A stretch of 64,000 bases of DNA from an uncultured Bacteroidaceae bacterium (GTDB taxonomy: Bacteria > Bacteroidota > Bacteroidia > Bacteroidales > Bacteroidaceae): contig CALUIR010000002.1 of the NCBI GenBank assembly GCA_944320785.1, forward strand, positions 149,482 to 213,481. Direction: 5' to 3'. The stretch's first letter is position 1, and every line of letters begins with the position of its first letter. The position numbers and the translations under genes are program-made. This document shows, piece by piece, positions 26,385 through 36,300 of the stretch. The notes below the pieces were generated by a model that searched no databases, was not told the DNA's origin, and saw only the letters and a list, made by a program, of their open reading frames with translations.

Positions 26385-26415
26385 CAAAGGTATGGAAAAT
26401 TTTCGGAAAGGCAAC
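26385..26415 (-). promoter_or_regulatory. Promoter of the HAD phosphatase gene
   Basis: On the minus strand, GTTG (26415-26412), 19 nt, TACCTTTG (26392-26385), about 45 nt before the start codon. Confidence 0.65.
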
Positions 26416-26550
26416 ATGCGGGGCGGCCTGCCTGCATTTCCTGCAGGGGGTGCGCCGTGGTTGCGGCTGTTGCCGTTCCAACCGCATTGCAATTATTGTT
26501 CAACCGGCGATTTTGGCCGGAATGTGCAAAAGATGGTTTCCTTTCATTCC

Positions 26551-26558
26551 TATTTTTG
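26551..26558 (+). promoter_or_regulatory. -7 box of the pectin esterase genes
   Basis: TATTTTTG lies 31 nt before the CE12-like start. A clear -33 box is lacking, as expected if an activator such as the nearby HTCS is needed (inference). Confidence 0.45.
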
Positions 26559-26589
26559 CCTGCAAATCATTCATTAAATAATTGCAATC

Positions 26590-28554
26590 ATGAAAAACAG
26601 GTTTAAAAGCTTTTTCTTGGCAGCGGCATGCTGCTTGGGACTGAACGGGGCGTGGGCGCAAGAAGCTCCCACCATCCACACGATTGGTGACTCCACGATG
26701 GAGGAAAAGTCCACCGATCCTTCTATTAACACGAACGGGCAGCGCGGGTGGCCGCAGATGTTGCCCCAGTTCATGATAAACGGGGCGAAGCTGAACAACC
26801 GTGCCAAGAGCGGGACGAGTTCAAAGACGTTTTATGAGAACAGCCGTTTCTGGACAACCGTGAAGCCTCAAATCAAAGAAGGCGATTGGGTGATCATCCA
26901 GTTCGGCCACAATGACGAGAAACATGATGGTGCCGACGGCGAGACCGGCACGTATCCTTGGACGACCTACAAAGAATACCTGACCAAATATGTCAATGAA
27001 GTCCGTGAACTGAAGGCGAACCCGATTCTGTTCACCCCGATTGTGCGCGGTTACTTTTCGGCAGGCAAAATCACGGACAAGGGCGCACACAACTTGGGGC
27101 CTGACAATATCATGAACTCAGGCCGCGATTTGGATTATGTGGCTGCCATGAAGGAAGTGGCTGAAGAAACCAACTGCCCGTTGGTGGACCACACGGCCTT
27201 GACACGTGCCATCTGCGATGAATACGGGGCAGAGAAAACAGGCGAACTGATATATAATGTGGGCGATGGCACGCATATCGGCGAATATGGCGCATCGCTT
27301 TATGCCCGTCTGGCCGTGCAAGGCTTGCTGGCCGAAGGGTTGCTGACCGAATATTTCAACGCCGACCCGGAGGTGATGATTAATCCCACCTCTCATGATT
27401 ACGGGAAAACTTACGTGAATGCCGGCGCGGTTTATGCCTTTTCCATCAGCGGCATCGACTTGGAACCGCAGGCAGGGACGGTGAATGTGGTGGCTTCCGA
27501 AAACTTCTTGGTGTCGCTGGATGCAGCGGATGGCTTCGCTTCCACTTTGGACATTCCTTATGAGAACGGGAATGTGCCGATGACAAGCCTTTATGTGAAA
27601 TTCCTCCCGGCTACGCAAGGAGTGAAGGAAGGCACGGTGACCATCAGCAACGGGACAAGCACCAAGACGGTGACGTTGACGGGCGAAGGCGTTTCGTTTG
27701 AAGGAGGCGCGGAAGCGATGGTTTATTGGGAACTGAGCAAAAACTCGGATGCGACAGTGACAGGGCCTGTCGTGGCAGGCGAGGAAGCATTCAGCCAGAT
27801 GTACGTGAACCGCTATGCCGTGCCGGGAAGCACCAGCGACCCTGCGCAATGGGAAGGCGGCTTGGTGGACCCCTCTACGAAAGTGCAGCGTTGCGTGATT
27901 GAAGGTGATGCATGGCCGGCCGGGGAAATCGACGTGGACTATAACCGCTATGTGGAGTTCTCTGTGAAGGCGAACGAGGGGACGGTGTTCAACGTGGACT
28001 CCATCGGCATGTATGTGGGCGGCAACGGCGGAAGTGGCATGTGCTTCCGCGTGATGTGCAGCACCGACCCTGGCTTCGGCGAATACACCTTGATCAGCAA
28101 TCGCCCGAACAATGCCAAGAACGTGATGTACCAAGTTTCATTGAAGCAGATTATGGCCGTGAATGGCGGCGAGACCCTCTATGTACGCATCTATCCGTGG
28201 TATGACGGCGCAGCAACGGGGAAATCCCTCTGCATTTATGGCGTGACGGTGAAAGGCGTGGTGACGGAAAGCGGCGGTGTGGCCATCGGCGGGACGGATG
28301 CCGGGCAGGCGGCCTACTGCTATCCGGCGGTGACGGAAGATGCCGTCGCCTTGCATTATTCCTTGGACAGCGACGGCGAGGTGCGCATCAGCTTGCACGA
28401 TGCGTATGGGCGGTTGGTGATGTCGGAGGGCGGCTACCGGCAGGCCGGTGCTTGCAATCATCCGTTGTCGTTGGGAACATTGCCGCAAGGCATCTATTTT
28501 TGCACGCTGGAAACAGCCGATGGCTCGGAAACCGTGCGCATCGTGAAGAAGTAA
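26590..28554 (+). CDS. Secreted SGNH/GDSL esterase (CE12-type rhamnogalacturonan/pectin acetylesterase) with T9SS tail
   Basis: Probably removes acetyl groups from pectin outside the cell. It has a signal peptide (LAAACCLGLNGAWAQ), then the SGNH hydrolase at about residues 28-260 with block I TIHTIGDSTMEE (Ser near 35), block III NNRAKSGTSSKTF, block V-type IIQFGHNDEK and a C-terminal GDGTHIGEYGASLYA with the His. The next ~300 residues are two Ig-like/discoidin-like modules (TVTISNGTSTKTVTLTGEGV). The end (LHDAYGRLVMSEGG to GTLPQGIYFCTLE and VRIVKK) is a T9SS type A sorting domain. It lies 21 bp before the CE8 gene. Confidence 0.88.
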   Translation: MKNRFKSFFLAAACCLGLNGAWAQEAPTIHTIGDSTMEEKSTDPSINTNGQRGWPQMLPQFMINGAKLNNRAKSGTSSKTFYENSRFWTTVKPQIKEGDWVIIQFGHNDEKHDGADGETGTYPWTTYKEYLTKYVNEVRELKANPILFTPIVRGYFSAGKITDKGAHNLGPDNIMNSGRDLDYVAAMKEVAEETNCPLVDHTALTRAICDEYGAEKTGELIYNVGDGTHIGEYGASLYARLAVQGLLAEGLLTEYFNADPEVMINPTSHDYGKTYVNAGAVYAFSISGIDLEPQAGTVNVVASENFLVSLDAADGFASTLDIPYENGNVPMTSLYVKFLPATQGVKEGTVTISNGTSTKTVTLTGEGVSFEGGAEAMVYWELSKNSDATVTGPVVAGEEAFSQMYVNRYAVPGSTSDPAQWEGGLVDPSTKVQRCVIEGDAWPAGEIDVDYNRYVEFSVKANEGTVFNVDSIGMYVGGNGGSGMCFRVMCSTDPGFGEYTLISNRPNNAKNVMYQVSLKQIMAVNGGETLYVRIYPWYDGAATGKSLCIYGVTVKGVVTESGGVAIGGTDAGQAAYCYPAVTEDAVALHYSLDSDGEVRISLHDAYGRLVMSEGGYRQAGACNHPLSLGTLPQGIYFCTLETADGSETVRIVKK

Positions 28555-28575
28555 CAACCTTAAAAGAATGATGAT

Positions 28576-31500
28576 ATGGAAAAGAACTTGTTTAGGACCG
28601 TATTGTTGTCTGCGTTTGCCCTTGCATCGGCATGGGCCGGCGCACAGACCTTCACCAACGAGGAAGTGTCGGCAACGTGGGGAATGGCGAGCGGGGAGGA
28701 TGAGCCTTCGCAAGCCGTAGTGACGGACGAGGCTGCATTCAGTTCCACGTCTTTTGTGCTGGGCAGCGAGTTGTCGTTCACGGAAGTCAAGACGTTTTTG
28801 GGAGTGAGCGGCGACGTGCCGATGAATGGTTACACTCCCTCTGCCAAGATGAACAACCCGGCGGAAGGGCATGATTGGACTTTCACGGTGAAGCCTGCCC
28901 AGGGATTGACGTTCCAGCCCTCGGAGGTGTCTTTCTGCTCCGGCGTGTTCGGCACGAGCGGCGGCAGCTTGGACATTGTGGTGCGTTATGCCGATGGAAC
29001 GGAAGAAACGTTGGCCACAGGGGTGAAGTCGAACCGTTCCCCCAATTCCGATGACCCACGCACGGTGGATCCTTCCGTCCACACTTATCCGGTGTCGGGG
29101 CAAGCCACGAGTGATGCGTTCTCTTTGGTCGTGAAGTTGTACGGGCATAACGCAGGGAAAGAAATCGCCCTTTCCAACGTGACCGTCAAAGGGACGGTAA
29201 ACGGGACGGCCATCGATGTTCCCCAATATGCGTTGAACGTGGCGATGGAGCCGGAAAATGCCGGCGAGGTCGAGCAGTTGCCCGGCGGCGCGTTGTTGGA
29301 CGAAGGCACGGAAGTGACCCTTACGGCTGTCCCTGACTTTGGCTTCCGCTTTGTGAACTGGGTGAATGCGGCAGGCGATGAAGTGTCGGCAGAGAACCCT
29401 TACACCTTTGCGCTACAGGCCGACACGGATTTGAAAGCCGTGTTCGAGCAGGTGAACGTGTATTCCTTCTCCACCCGTTGCATCAACGACATGGAGCTTC
29501 AGGTGGGTTCCGTCACATTAGACCCGTTGCCTGTCGGGGGGAAATACGAAGAAGGCACGGTGGTGACGGTCACTGCCAATGAACTCCCCATCGCCCGCTT
29601 CCTGAACTGGGCGGACGAGTTTGAGAATGCCAACGTGACCACAGCCGAACGCATCGTGACGGTGGATCGCGACATGGAGATTGTGGCCAACTACGAGATA
29701 CAGGACTTCATTGCCGCCTTCAATTCCGACAAGGGCGAGATATGGGCCGGACGGGGCGACGGTTATCCTTTTGCCGCCGATTATGCGTGGGATGCAGAGC
29801 GCAATGCCACGGCCTCTGTGGTGAAAGCCAGCGACGGCACGCTGCTGGAAGGCAATGCGAGCGGCACGCCGGTGGTGCGTTTGCGCGAAAGTTGCGTCAT
29901 CAGTTCGGTGAGCGGGCTGTACATGAACGGCTACAACAGCAAGGACGTGGCCATGCAGTTCCAGTTCTCCACGAAAGGTTTCACGTCCGTCCGCTTCACG
30001 GGCGACTTGGTGGCGAAGAATGCTGCCTGCGTCCACTGGACAGTGTCCTATTCCGTGGACGGGAAAGAGTTCAAGCAATTGGTGACGGAAGAGGGCGTTC
30101 CCGTGGATTATGCCTTGACGGCCAGCGTGGCCATGCCGGTGGATTTTGAACTTCCTGCAGAAGAAGCAGCCGGGAAAGACATGGTTTATATCCGCTTCAC
30201 GGGGACAGGCGACGAGATATTCAAGGATTATGCGTTCGACAAAGTGGATGATGCAAGCGGTTTGAATTATTGTTCCAACAGCGAGACGGGATTGGGCAAC
30301 GTTTATGTCTTTGGCGACCCGGTGGTGGAAGAAGACCACGATGCCCCCACCGTGAAAGCCATCACCCCGGCAGACGGGGCAACCGGCATCTCGTCGGCAG
30401 GGCGCATCACCGTGACGTTCAGCGAGAGGATACAGGAAGGCCAAGGCGAGGCCACGCTGGCAGGCAATGGCAAGAGCATCACGCTGGAGCCGGAGTACGG
30501 CAGTTCTTCGGTGACATTCCGCTACAACAACCTGGCTTATTCCACGGATTACACCTTTGCTTTGCCTGAAGGCTATGTGACGGACCGTTCCGGCAACCCG
30601 GCTCCTGCCGTGCAGGCCACTTTCACCGTGATGGAACGCACGAAGCCGGAGAAGCGCACCTTCAATGCCATCGTGGACCAAAGCCTGGAGGCAAGCATCG
30701 CGCCGACCCAGACGGAGATAGGGCAATACAAGACCATCCAGGAAGCCATCGATGCCGTCCCCACGGACAATGACGAGCCTTGGCTGATATTCATCAAGGC
30801 CGGTTACTACAACGACCTGAACAACCGCACCTTCCCCTCCGGCAAATACACGGAGGAAGACCAGTCGGGCGACCTGCCGGCCACGGAAGACAGCCGCATT
30901 GTCATCGTGGACCGCCCGTTCGTCCACTTGATTGGCGAGGACGTGGAAAAGGTGACCATCGCGCAAGACCGCATTGCAGGCCGCAACGCTGCCGACACGA
31001 GCCAGCCTTGGTACAACGTGGCCGAGGGTGCTACCTTGGTGGTGACGGCCAACGACTTCTATGCCGAGAACCTGACCATCGACAATGAATGGTGGACCCA
31101 ATATGAAGGGACAGGCACACGCGGCCCGCAGGCATTGGCGCTCTATGTGGAGGCCGACCGCGCCGCTTTCAACAACTGCCGCATCCGTTCCTACCAGGAC
31201 ACCTACCTCAGCCCCAAGACGCAGAACACCAACCAAGGGAACAAGCAGCCCCATTACTATGACCGCAACTATTTCCGCAACACCTTCATCGAGGGTGCGG
31301 TGGACTTCATCTATGGCGGCGGCGACGTGTATTTCGACAATTGCACGCTGAACATCGTGCGCGACGCAGGCGGCTACATCGTGGCACCGTCCCATTACCC
31401 GGACACCCGCTGGGGATACGTGTTCCGCAACACGGTCATCACGGCTCCCGATGAGGACAACACGCAGGTTTACTTCGGCCGCCCGTGGCACAATGCGCCG

Positions 31501-32259
31501 AAAACCGTGTTCATCGACACCGAATGCCGCGTGAAGCCTTACGAGGGCTACTGGTACCCGGAGATGGGAGCCATCCCCGCCTTGTGGGCTGTGTATAACA
31601 TCTGGGATAAGAATGGCTACCTGATGAGCAACGAATCGAGGGAAGACTATTGGTATGAAGGCGACGACGGCCAAAGGGTGGAAGGCAAGGCCAAAAACTA
31701 CCTGACCGACGAGGAGGCCGCTGCCTACACGGTGGAGAACGTGATGAGCGGCGACGGCAGCGACTTGGCCACCGGCATCTGGAACCCGCTGCCGATGGTG
31801 GAGCAGACCGCGAAGCCTGTGCTGCGTGCCGGAGCGGAAGGCAACGTGGTGTGGGACGACGACGAATACGCCATCTGCTACGTGGTGAAAGTGGACGGCG
31901 AGGTGGTAGCCTTTGTCACCGAACCCGCTTATGCGGCTCGTGAAGGCGAGACGGTCGTTGTGCAGTCCGTCAACGAATACGGCGCATTGAGCGAACCCTC
32001 TGATGCCTTCACGGCCACCGGCACTTCGGCAGGCGAAGGCATCCGCGACGGCGTGGTCGAGGGCATCACCGTCGTCGGCGGCAAGGGCATGGTCGCTGTG
32101 CGCGGCATCTCGGAGCCGGTGCGCATATCCGTTTACACGATGGGCGGCATGCTGGTGCAGGAGATGGACGTGGACCGCAACGTTTCGTTCTCCCTCCCCG
32201 CAGGCTTCTACATTGTGAAGGCAAACGGCACGGTGGCCAAAGTGGCCGTCAGCCGTTGA
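28576..32259 (+). CDS. Secreted multidomain pectin methylesterase (CE8) with T9SS tail
   Basis: De-esterifies methyl-galacturonan. The signal peptide ends near AWAGAQ. Next are a discoidin-like segment (~30-210), two divergent InlB-type B repeats (ALLDEGTEVTLTAVPDFGFR and YEEGTVVTVTANELPIARFL), a sandwich domain, and a Big_5-like Ig domain (ITPADGATGISSAGRITVTF). The CE8 beta-helix runs from about residue 715 to 1090 with YKTIQEAIDAVP, CRIRSYQDTYL, the signature EGAVDFIYGGGDVYFDNC (Asp near 910) and YFGRPWHNAPKT. The tail SLPAGFYIVKANGTVAKVAV is T9SS-like. The 1227-residue length is unusually large for CE8. Confidence 0.9.
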   Translation: MEKNLFRTVLLSAFALASAWAGAQTFTNEEVSATWGMASGEDEPSQAVVTDEAAFSSTSFVLGSELSFTEVKTFLGVSGDVPMNGYTPSAKMNNPAEGHDWTFTVKPAQGLTFQPSEVSFCSGVFGTSGGSLDIVVRYADGTEETLATGVKSNRSPNSDDPRTVDPSVHTYPVSGQATSDAFSLVVKLYGHNAGKEIALSNVTVKGTVNGTAIDVPQYALNVAMEPENAGEVEQLPGGALLDEGTEVTLTAVPDFGFRFVNWVNAAGDEVSAENPYTFALQADTDLKAVFEQVNVYSFSTRCINDMELQVGSVTLDPLPVGGKYEEGTVVTVTANELPIARFLNWADEFENANVTTAERIVTVDRDMEIVANYEIQDFIAAFNSDKGEIWAGRGDGYPFAADYAWDAERNATASVVKASDGTLLEGNASGTPVVRLRESCVISSVSGLYMNGYNSKDVAMQFQFSTKGFTSVRFTGDLVAKNAACVHWTVSYSVDGKEFKQLVTEEGVPVDYALTASVAMPVDFELPAEEAAGKDMVYIRFTGTGDEIFKDYAFDKVDDASGLNYCSNSETGLGNVYVFGDPVVEEDHDAPTVKAITPADGATGISSAGRITVTFSERIQEGQGEATLAGNGKSITLEPEYGSSSVTFRYNNLAYSTDYTFALPEGYVTDRSGNPAPAVQATFTVMERTKPEKRTFNAIVDQSLEASIAPTQTEIGQYKTIQEAIDAVPTDNDEPWLIFIKAGYYNDLNNRTFPSGKYTEEDQSGDLPATEDSRIVIVDRPFVHLIGEDVEKVTIAQDRIAGRNAADTSQPWYNVAEGATLVVTANDFYAENLTIDNEWWTQYEGTGTRGPQALALYVEADRAAFNNCRIRSYQDTYLSPKTQNTNQGNKQPHYYDRNYFRNTFIEGAVDFIYGGGDVYFDNCTLNIVRDAGGYIVAPSHYPDTRWGYVFRNTVITAPDEDNTQVYFGRPWHNAPKTVFIDTECRVKPYEGYWYPEMGAIPALWAVYNIWDKNGYLMSNESREDYWYEGDDGQRVEGKAKNYLTDEEAAAYTVENVMSGDGSDLATGIWNPLPMVEQTAKPVLRAGAEGNVVWDDDEYAICYVVKVDGEVVAFVTEPAYAAREGETVVVQSVNEYGALSEPSDAFTATGTSAGEGIRDGVVEGITVVGGKGMVAVRGISEPVRISVYTMGGMLVQEMDVDRNVSFSLPAGFYIVKANGTVAKVAVSR

Positions 32260-32275
32260 TCAAATTCCCGCATGC

Positions 32276-32312
32276 TAAAGGGGACGCGCCGCAGAGGTGC
32301 GCCCCCTTTTTT
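32276..32312 (+). terminator. Terminator after the pectin esterase pair
   Basis: AAAGGGGACGCGCC faces GGTGCGCCCCCTTT with a small loop, followed by seven T's. It ends the CE12-CE8 transcript. Confidence 0.75.
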
Positions 32313-32400
32313 TGCTTGCACGGGAGGAAACCTCCGCCCGGCGGGGAGGAAAAGCCGCCTTGCCCGTGCAAGAACTTCGGTTCATGCGGGCAAATTCTTT

Positions 32401-32484
32401 ATCTTTAGGTTAGAGATGCACATCCTCAGCCTAAAGATGTGCATCTCTAACTTAAGGATATGCATTCTTAGGCTGAGGATGAAC
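32401..32484. repeat. 21-bp palindromic array, four units, copy 1
   Basis: Four consecutive 21-bp units (32401, 32422, 32443, 32464), each a variant of the imperfect palindrome ATCCTTAGCCTAAGGAT plus four bases. The last unit ends GATGAAC. The flank CGGGCAAATTCTTT is shared with the other array at 56394-56477. Just upstream, CTTGCACGGG (32315-32324) and CCCGTGCAAG (32363-32372) form a perfect 10-bp stem. The remaining intergenic bases to 32610 hold no gene. Confidence 0.85.
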
Positions 32485-32610
32485 TTTTTGCACGGCCAAC
32501 TTGGGTTTCTTTCCCGTGCGACTTGGCCTTTCTCCCCGTGTAGCCCGGCAAATTCATGCGGCTGCGCATACGAAACCTTGCCGCTTCCCGTTATAAAGAG
32601 AAAAAGAAAC

Positions 32611-33138
32611 ATGAAACACTACCTTTCCTATCTCTGGACGGCCTTGTGCCTCCTCCTCCTGCCAGGGTTGCTTCCTGCCGCCGAGCCGGAGGGCAACCTT
32701 TACCCCACGCCTACGCGGCTGTTCCACATTGCCCGCAGCGTGAACCGCAACTTGGTGTGCTATGACGCCCGCCTGTCTGATGGCCGCTTGGACACTTCCG
32801 AGCCGATGGCTGTGTATTGGATGAACCGCGAGGAGCATGAAGGGCAGCGCGGCGGCCTGAGCTTCATCCAGCGCAAGCTGGCCTACGGTTACGAGGTCGT
32901 GGTCGAAGGCGATGATTCCAGCGTGATAACTCTCACGGCTTATCCTGCGCGGCAGTTGGAGATTGTGCGCGACGGCGAACGCTACGTGTGCCGCACCATC
33001 ATTGGCGGGCAGTTGTCCGTCCTCCAGTGGCTTTACGTGAAGGCCAGCGATTGGAATCCCTTGGGCGTGGAGTACGTGGAACTGCACGGCCGCTCTGTTG
33101 CCACGGGCGAAGAAACTGTGGAGCGCGTGAAGCGGTAG
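32611..33138 (+). CDS. DUF4833-type secreted protein
   Basis: A 175-residue exported protein: signal peptide MKHYLSYLWTALCLLLLPGL ending near LLPAAE, then a compact domain with LFHIARSVNRNLVCYDARL, PMAVYWMNREEHEG, GLSFIQRKLAYGYEV and a strand-rich C-terminus with VEYVELHGR. This matches my recollection of DUF4833, whose function is unknown. The start at 32611 is set by the signal peptide; the same frame stays open upstream through the 21-bp array but looks non-coding there. It lies between pectin enzymes and a large surface protein, so a role at the envelope is plausible. Confidence 0.75.
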   Translation: MKHYLSYLWTALCLLLLPGLLPAAEPEGNLYPTPTRLFHIARSVNRNLVCYDARLSDGRLDTSEPMAVYWMNREEHEGQRGGLSFIQRKLAYGYEVVVEGDDSSVITLTAYPARQLEIVRDGERYVCRTIIGGQLSVLQWLYVKASDWNPLGVEYVELHGRSVATGEETVERVKR

Positions 33139-33363
33139 CCGCCCTTTTTGGGGGCATCGCCCGTTGGATTGCCCCGTCGTTTCCTTGGAAGTTTCCGCCT
33201 TCCTTCTTATATTTGCCCAAGCATACAGGGGATGCGCAGGCAGCGTCCTCGGCCTTGCATGGGGCAAGCGCCGTGGCCCGTTCCGCGTTGGCCGCGCCTC
33301 CTTTCCAATCAACCGAACCAAACCGGGCGGAGCAGGAACGGCGAAGCCGCAATGATTGCAACG

Positions 33364-36300
33364 ATGAAACAATTCTGCATGGCTCTCCTGCTGGCCTTTG
33401 GCAGCCTCCCGCTGCCGCTGAGAGCAGGCATCACCCTCCATGAAGCGTCCGGCGTGACCCAGACGAAAGCCACGCTGAGCGCAACCTTCACAGACCTTTC
33501 CGCCGCGCACGGGTTCCAGTACAAATACGGGACGTTGCCGGAAATCGACGATTTCTCCCGCTTCGCCCTTGCGCCGGAGAGCGACCCGGTGCAGTTGTCC
33601 ACCTCCGGCCATGCATGGTCTGCCCGCGAGGCGCGCGGGTGGGTGGAAAGCCACGGCGGGCTGGCGGCGGGGCAAAGCTCCACGATGTCGGCTACGGCCA
33701 TGCTCCACCAAGCGGCCACCCTCACCTTCGAATGGAGCGTGGATTCGGAAGAAGGCGTTGGCATCCTTTCTTTCAAAGTGGACGGCGAGGAGGTGGCTTC
33801 CATCTCCGGCCTGGTGGATTTCACCGCCGTGTCTCGTAATTTGGCTGCCGGCGAGCATACCTTTGAGTGGACGTATGCCAAGAGTTCGGAAACCAACGTG
33901 GGACTGGACATCGGCATGGTGCGCAACATCCACTTCCGCAACACCACGCCGGGCGAGTGGATTGACGTGGCGGTGACCGGCAGTGAAGCATTGTTGGACG
34001 CGCTTTATCCGGGAAAAGACTACCTGTTCCGGGCATATGAGGTCAACATGGGCTATCAATTCACGGGGATAGGGACGTTTAAGACGAAAGAAATAACGTT
34101 TGGCAGCATCCAAACCACCCCGGTTACTCAGACTACAGCAACGGTGGCTGCTAATGTAGATACTGGCGATGCCCATGTGTCAATGGTCTTAACCGTTGGA
34201 GAGGACAGGCCGGATTGGCGCGATGATTCCCAGATGTTGCAATACGCATTCAAGGAAAACTCCCTTCCTTGCACGATTGTTACATCGAATGAAACCTATT
34301 GGGAACCGGGTACAGATGAGGGAGAACCGGTCATATTCAATGACACGAGTGACCGCTTAGGTGTGAATTATCCGTCATTCGGAGTTCAGGTGGAATTGAC
34401 GGAACCCGCTACAATTACCTTTGATTGGAAGATGACAGGTGGAAATGCGAACAATAATGTGTTGTATTTTAACGTGGATGGCAAGACGGAAGCATGGACA
34501 AGGGAAACATCCGGCTATGCGGCAAAGGCATTCCAGCTTTCAGCAGGGATACATAAGATATTGTGGGAAAGGAATGTGTATGCCAATGGAACGGCTTATG
34601 TGAAGAACATTCAGATAGGAGAGCGTCCCATTTATGAGAATACGGCAAAACAATACCCTTTCACATTGCCTTCCACAAAGATAACGGGCCTTACTCCTAA
34701 TTTGTCTTATAAAGGGCATGTCGCGGTTTTGGATGAAAGCGGTGGATTGATTGTGCAAAGCCCTTGGATATACTTCACCACCCTGAATGTTTCGGCCGAT
34801 GTGCTGGAAGCCACGGACGTGTCCCAAGCGTCGGCCACCATCCGGGGGCGGGTACATGGCGGCGATGCCACGGTCATTGCTGCCGGGCTGCAATACAAAG
34901 ATGCTTCGGGCGACCGCTGGTCTGATTATCCGAAAGACGCATCCGCCGAGGAAATCTCCCAAGCGTTGACGCGGCTCCGCCCTTCCACCCTGTACCATTA
35001 CCGGGCATATATCCAGGCAGAAGGCTGTGACACGGTGTTCAGCGACACGGGCGAATTCACCACGCTTGCCGTGCAGGCCTTGAAGCCTGTGGCGGTGCGC
35101 GTGGCGCAACATTCAGCCGTGTTGCAAGGCGAAGTCGTGTTTGGCGATGCCACCATCTATCAGCGCGGCATGCAGTTCCGCAGGACCGGGACTGCTGATT
35201 GGGAAGATGTGGAGGACATTGGCGAAGATGCCGTTTTCACGTTGGCAAAGACCGGCCTGGAGATGGGCGTGGCCTATGAAGCGCGGACGTATATCCAGCC
35301 CGCAGGCGGCGACATTATTTACAGTGACATCCTTTCGTTTGCCACTTTGGACGTGTATATCGGGAAGACGGCCTACACCAGCACCCAGACCACTATCGAC
35401 ATGGTAGCCGCCTTGGTCTCGTTGGACGAGGGCGTGGTGGCCGATGAATACGGCTTCGAATACTATGCTTACTCCGACGGCTTCTATATGGGCGGCGGCG
35501 CGGCAGACCTTCCTTCGGACACGGTGCGCGTGCCGGTGGTGCCGGAGGATGAGGCGTTGCATCTCCACTTGGACAGGCTGACCCCTCACTATACTTATTA
35601 TTACAGGGCCTACGTCAAGATAGGCGGGACGTATCATTACACGGAAGGCTATTTCGGGACGGACCGCACGTGGACCGGCGCACTGACGCAACGTGCCGGC
35701 ATTGCCGTGGAAGCCGGGGAAATCACCCCGACCACCGCCCGGCTGAAGCTGGATGCCACGCAAGACGGCGATGCGGTGGTGACGCAGATCGAGTATGGCA
35801 TGATGAATCCTAATTGGGTGGTGGAGGAATACCTGACTTGCGGCACGGATCTTTCTTTGGAAGGATTGACCCCCGGCACGAGCTATGGTGTGGCCTTCCG
35901 AGGGCTGGTGAACGGGCGTTGGTGTCCGTTGCTCCTGTCGTTGGACTGGGATTATTCCCTGTACGAATTTGAAACGTTGCCCCTCAACATCGAAGCAGGC
36001 TTCACGGACATCACCCAGACGAAGGCCACGATGCAGATGAGCTTCATCTTCGGCAACGTGGAAGTGCGCGACCTGCATTACCGTTTGAACGGCGGCGAAT
36101 ACATCCCTTGCGGCGAGATAACCGATACGCACATGACAATAGAATTGGAAGGCTTGAAGCCCGCCACGGAGTATCGCGTGGACTTCCGGGGCATCATGGG
36201 CGAGGAGACCCTTTGCTATTGGGACAATTACTACGGCTATCCTTACCGCTTCACGACAAAAGCGGTGGAAGTGTCGGCCAGCGCGCCCGAAGTGTGGCAG

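Noticed and set aside
25539-26492. Longer form of the HAD phosphatase starting at 26492
   Set aside because: The extra 51 residues are not conserved and overlap the predicted promoter; the family N-terminus begins at 26339 or 26336.
29518-31674. 718-codon minus-strand open frame opposite the CE8 gene
   Set aside because: Same shadow effect; the plus-strand pectinesterase motifs are decisive.
32272-32610. N-terminal extension of the DUF4833 gene through the 21-bp array
   Set aside because: The frame happens to stay open because 21 is a multiple of three, but a clear signal peptide starts at 32611 and a terminator lies at the start of the extension.
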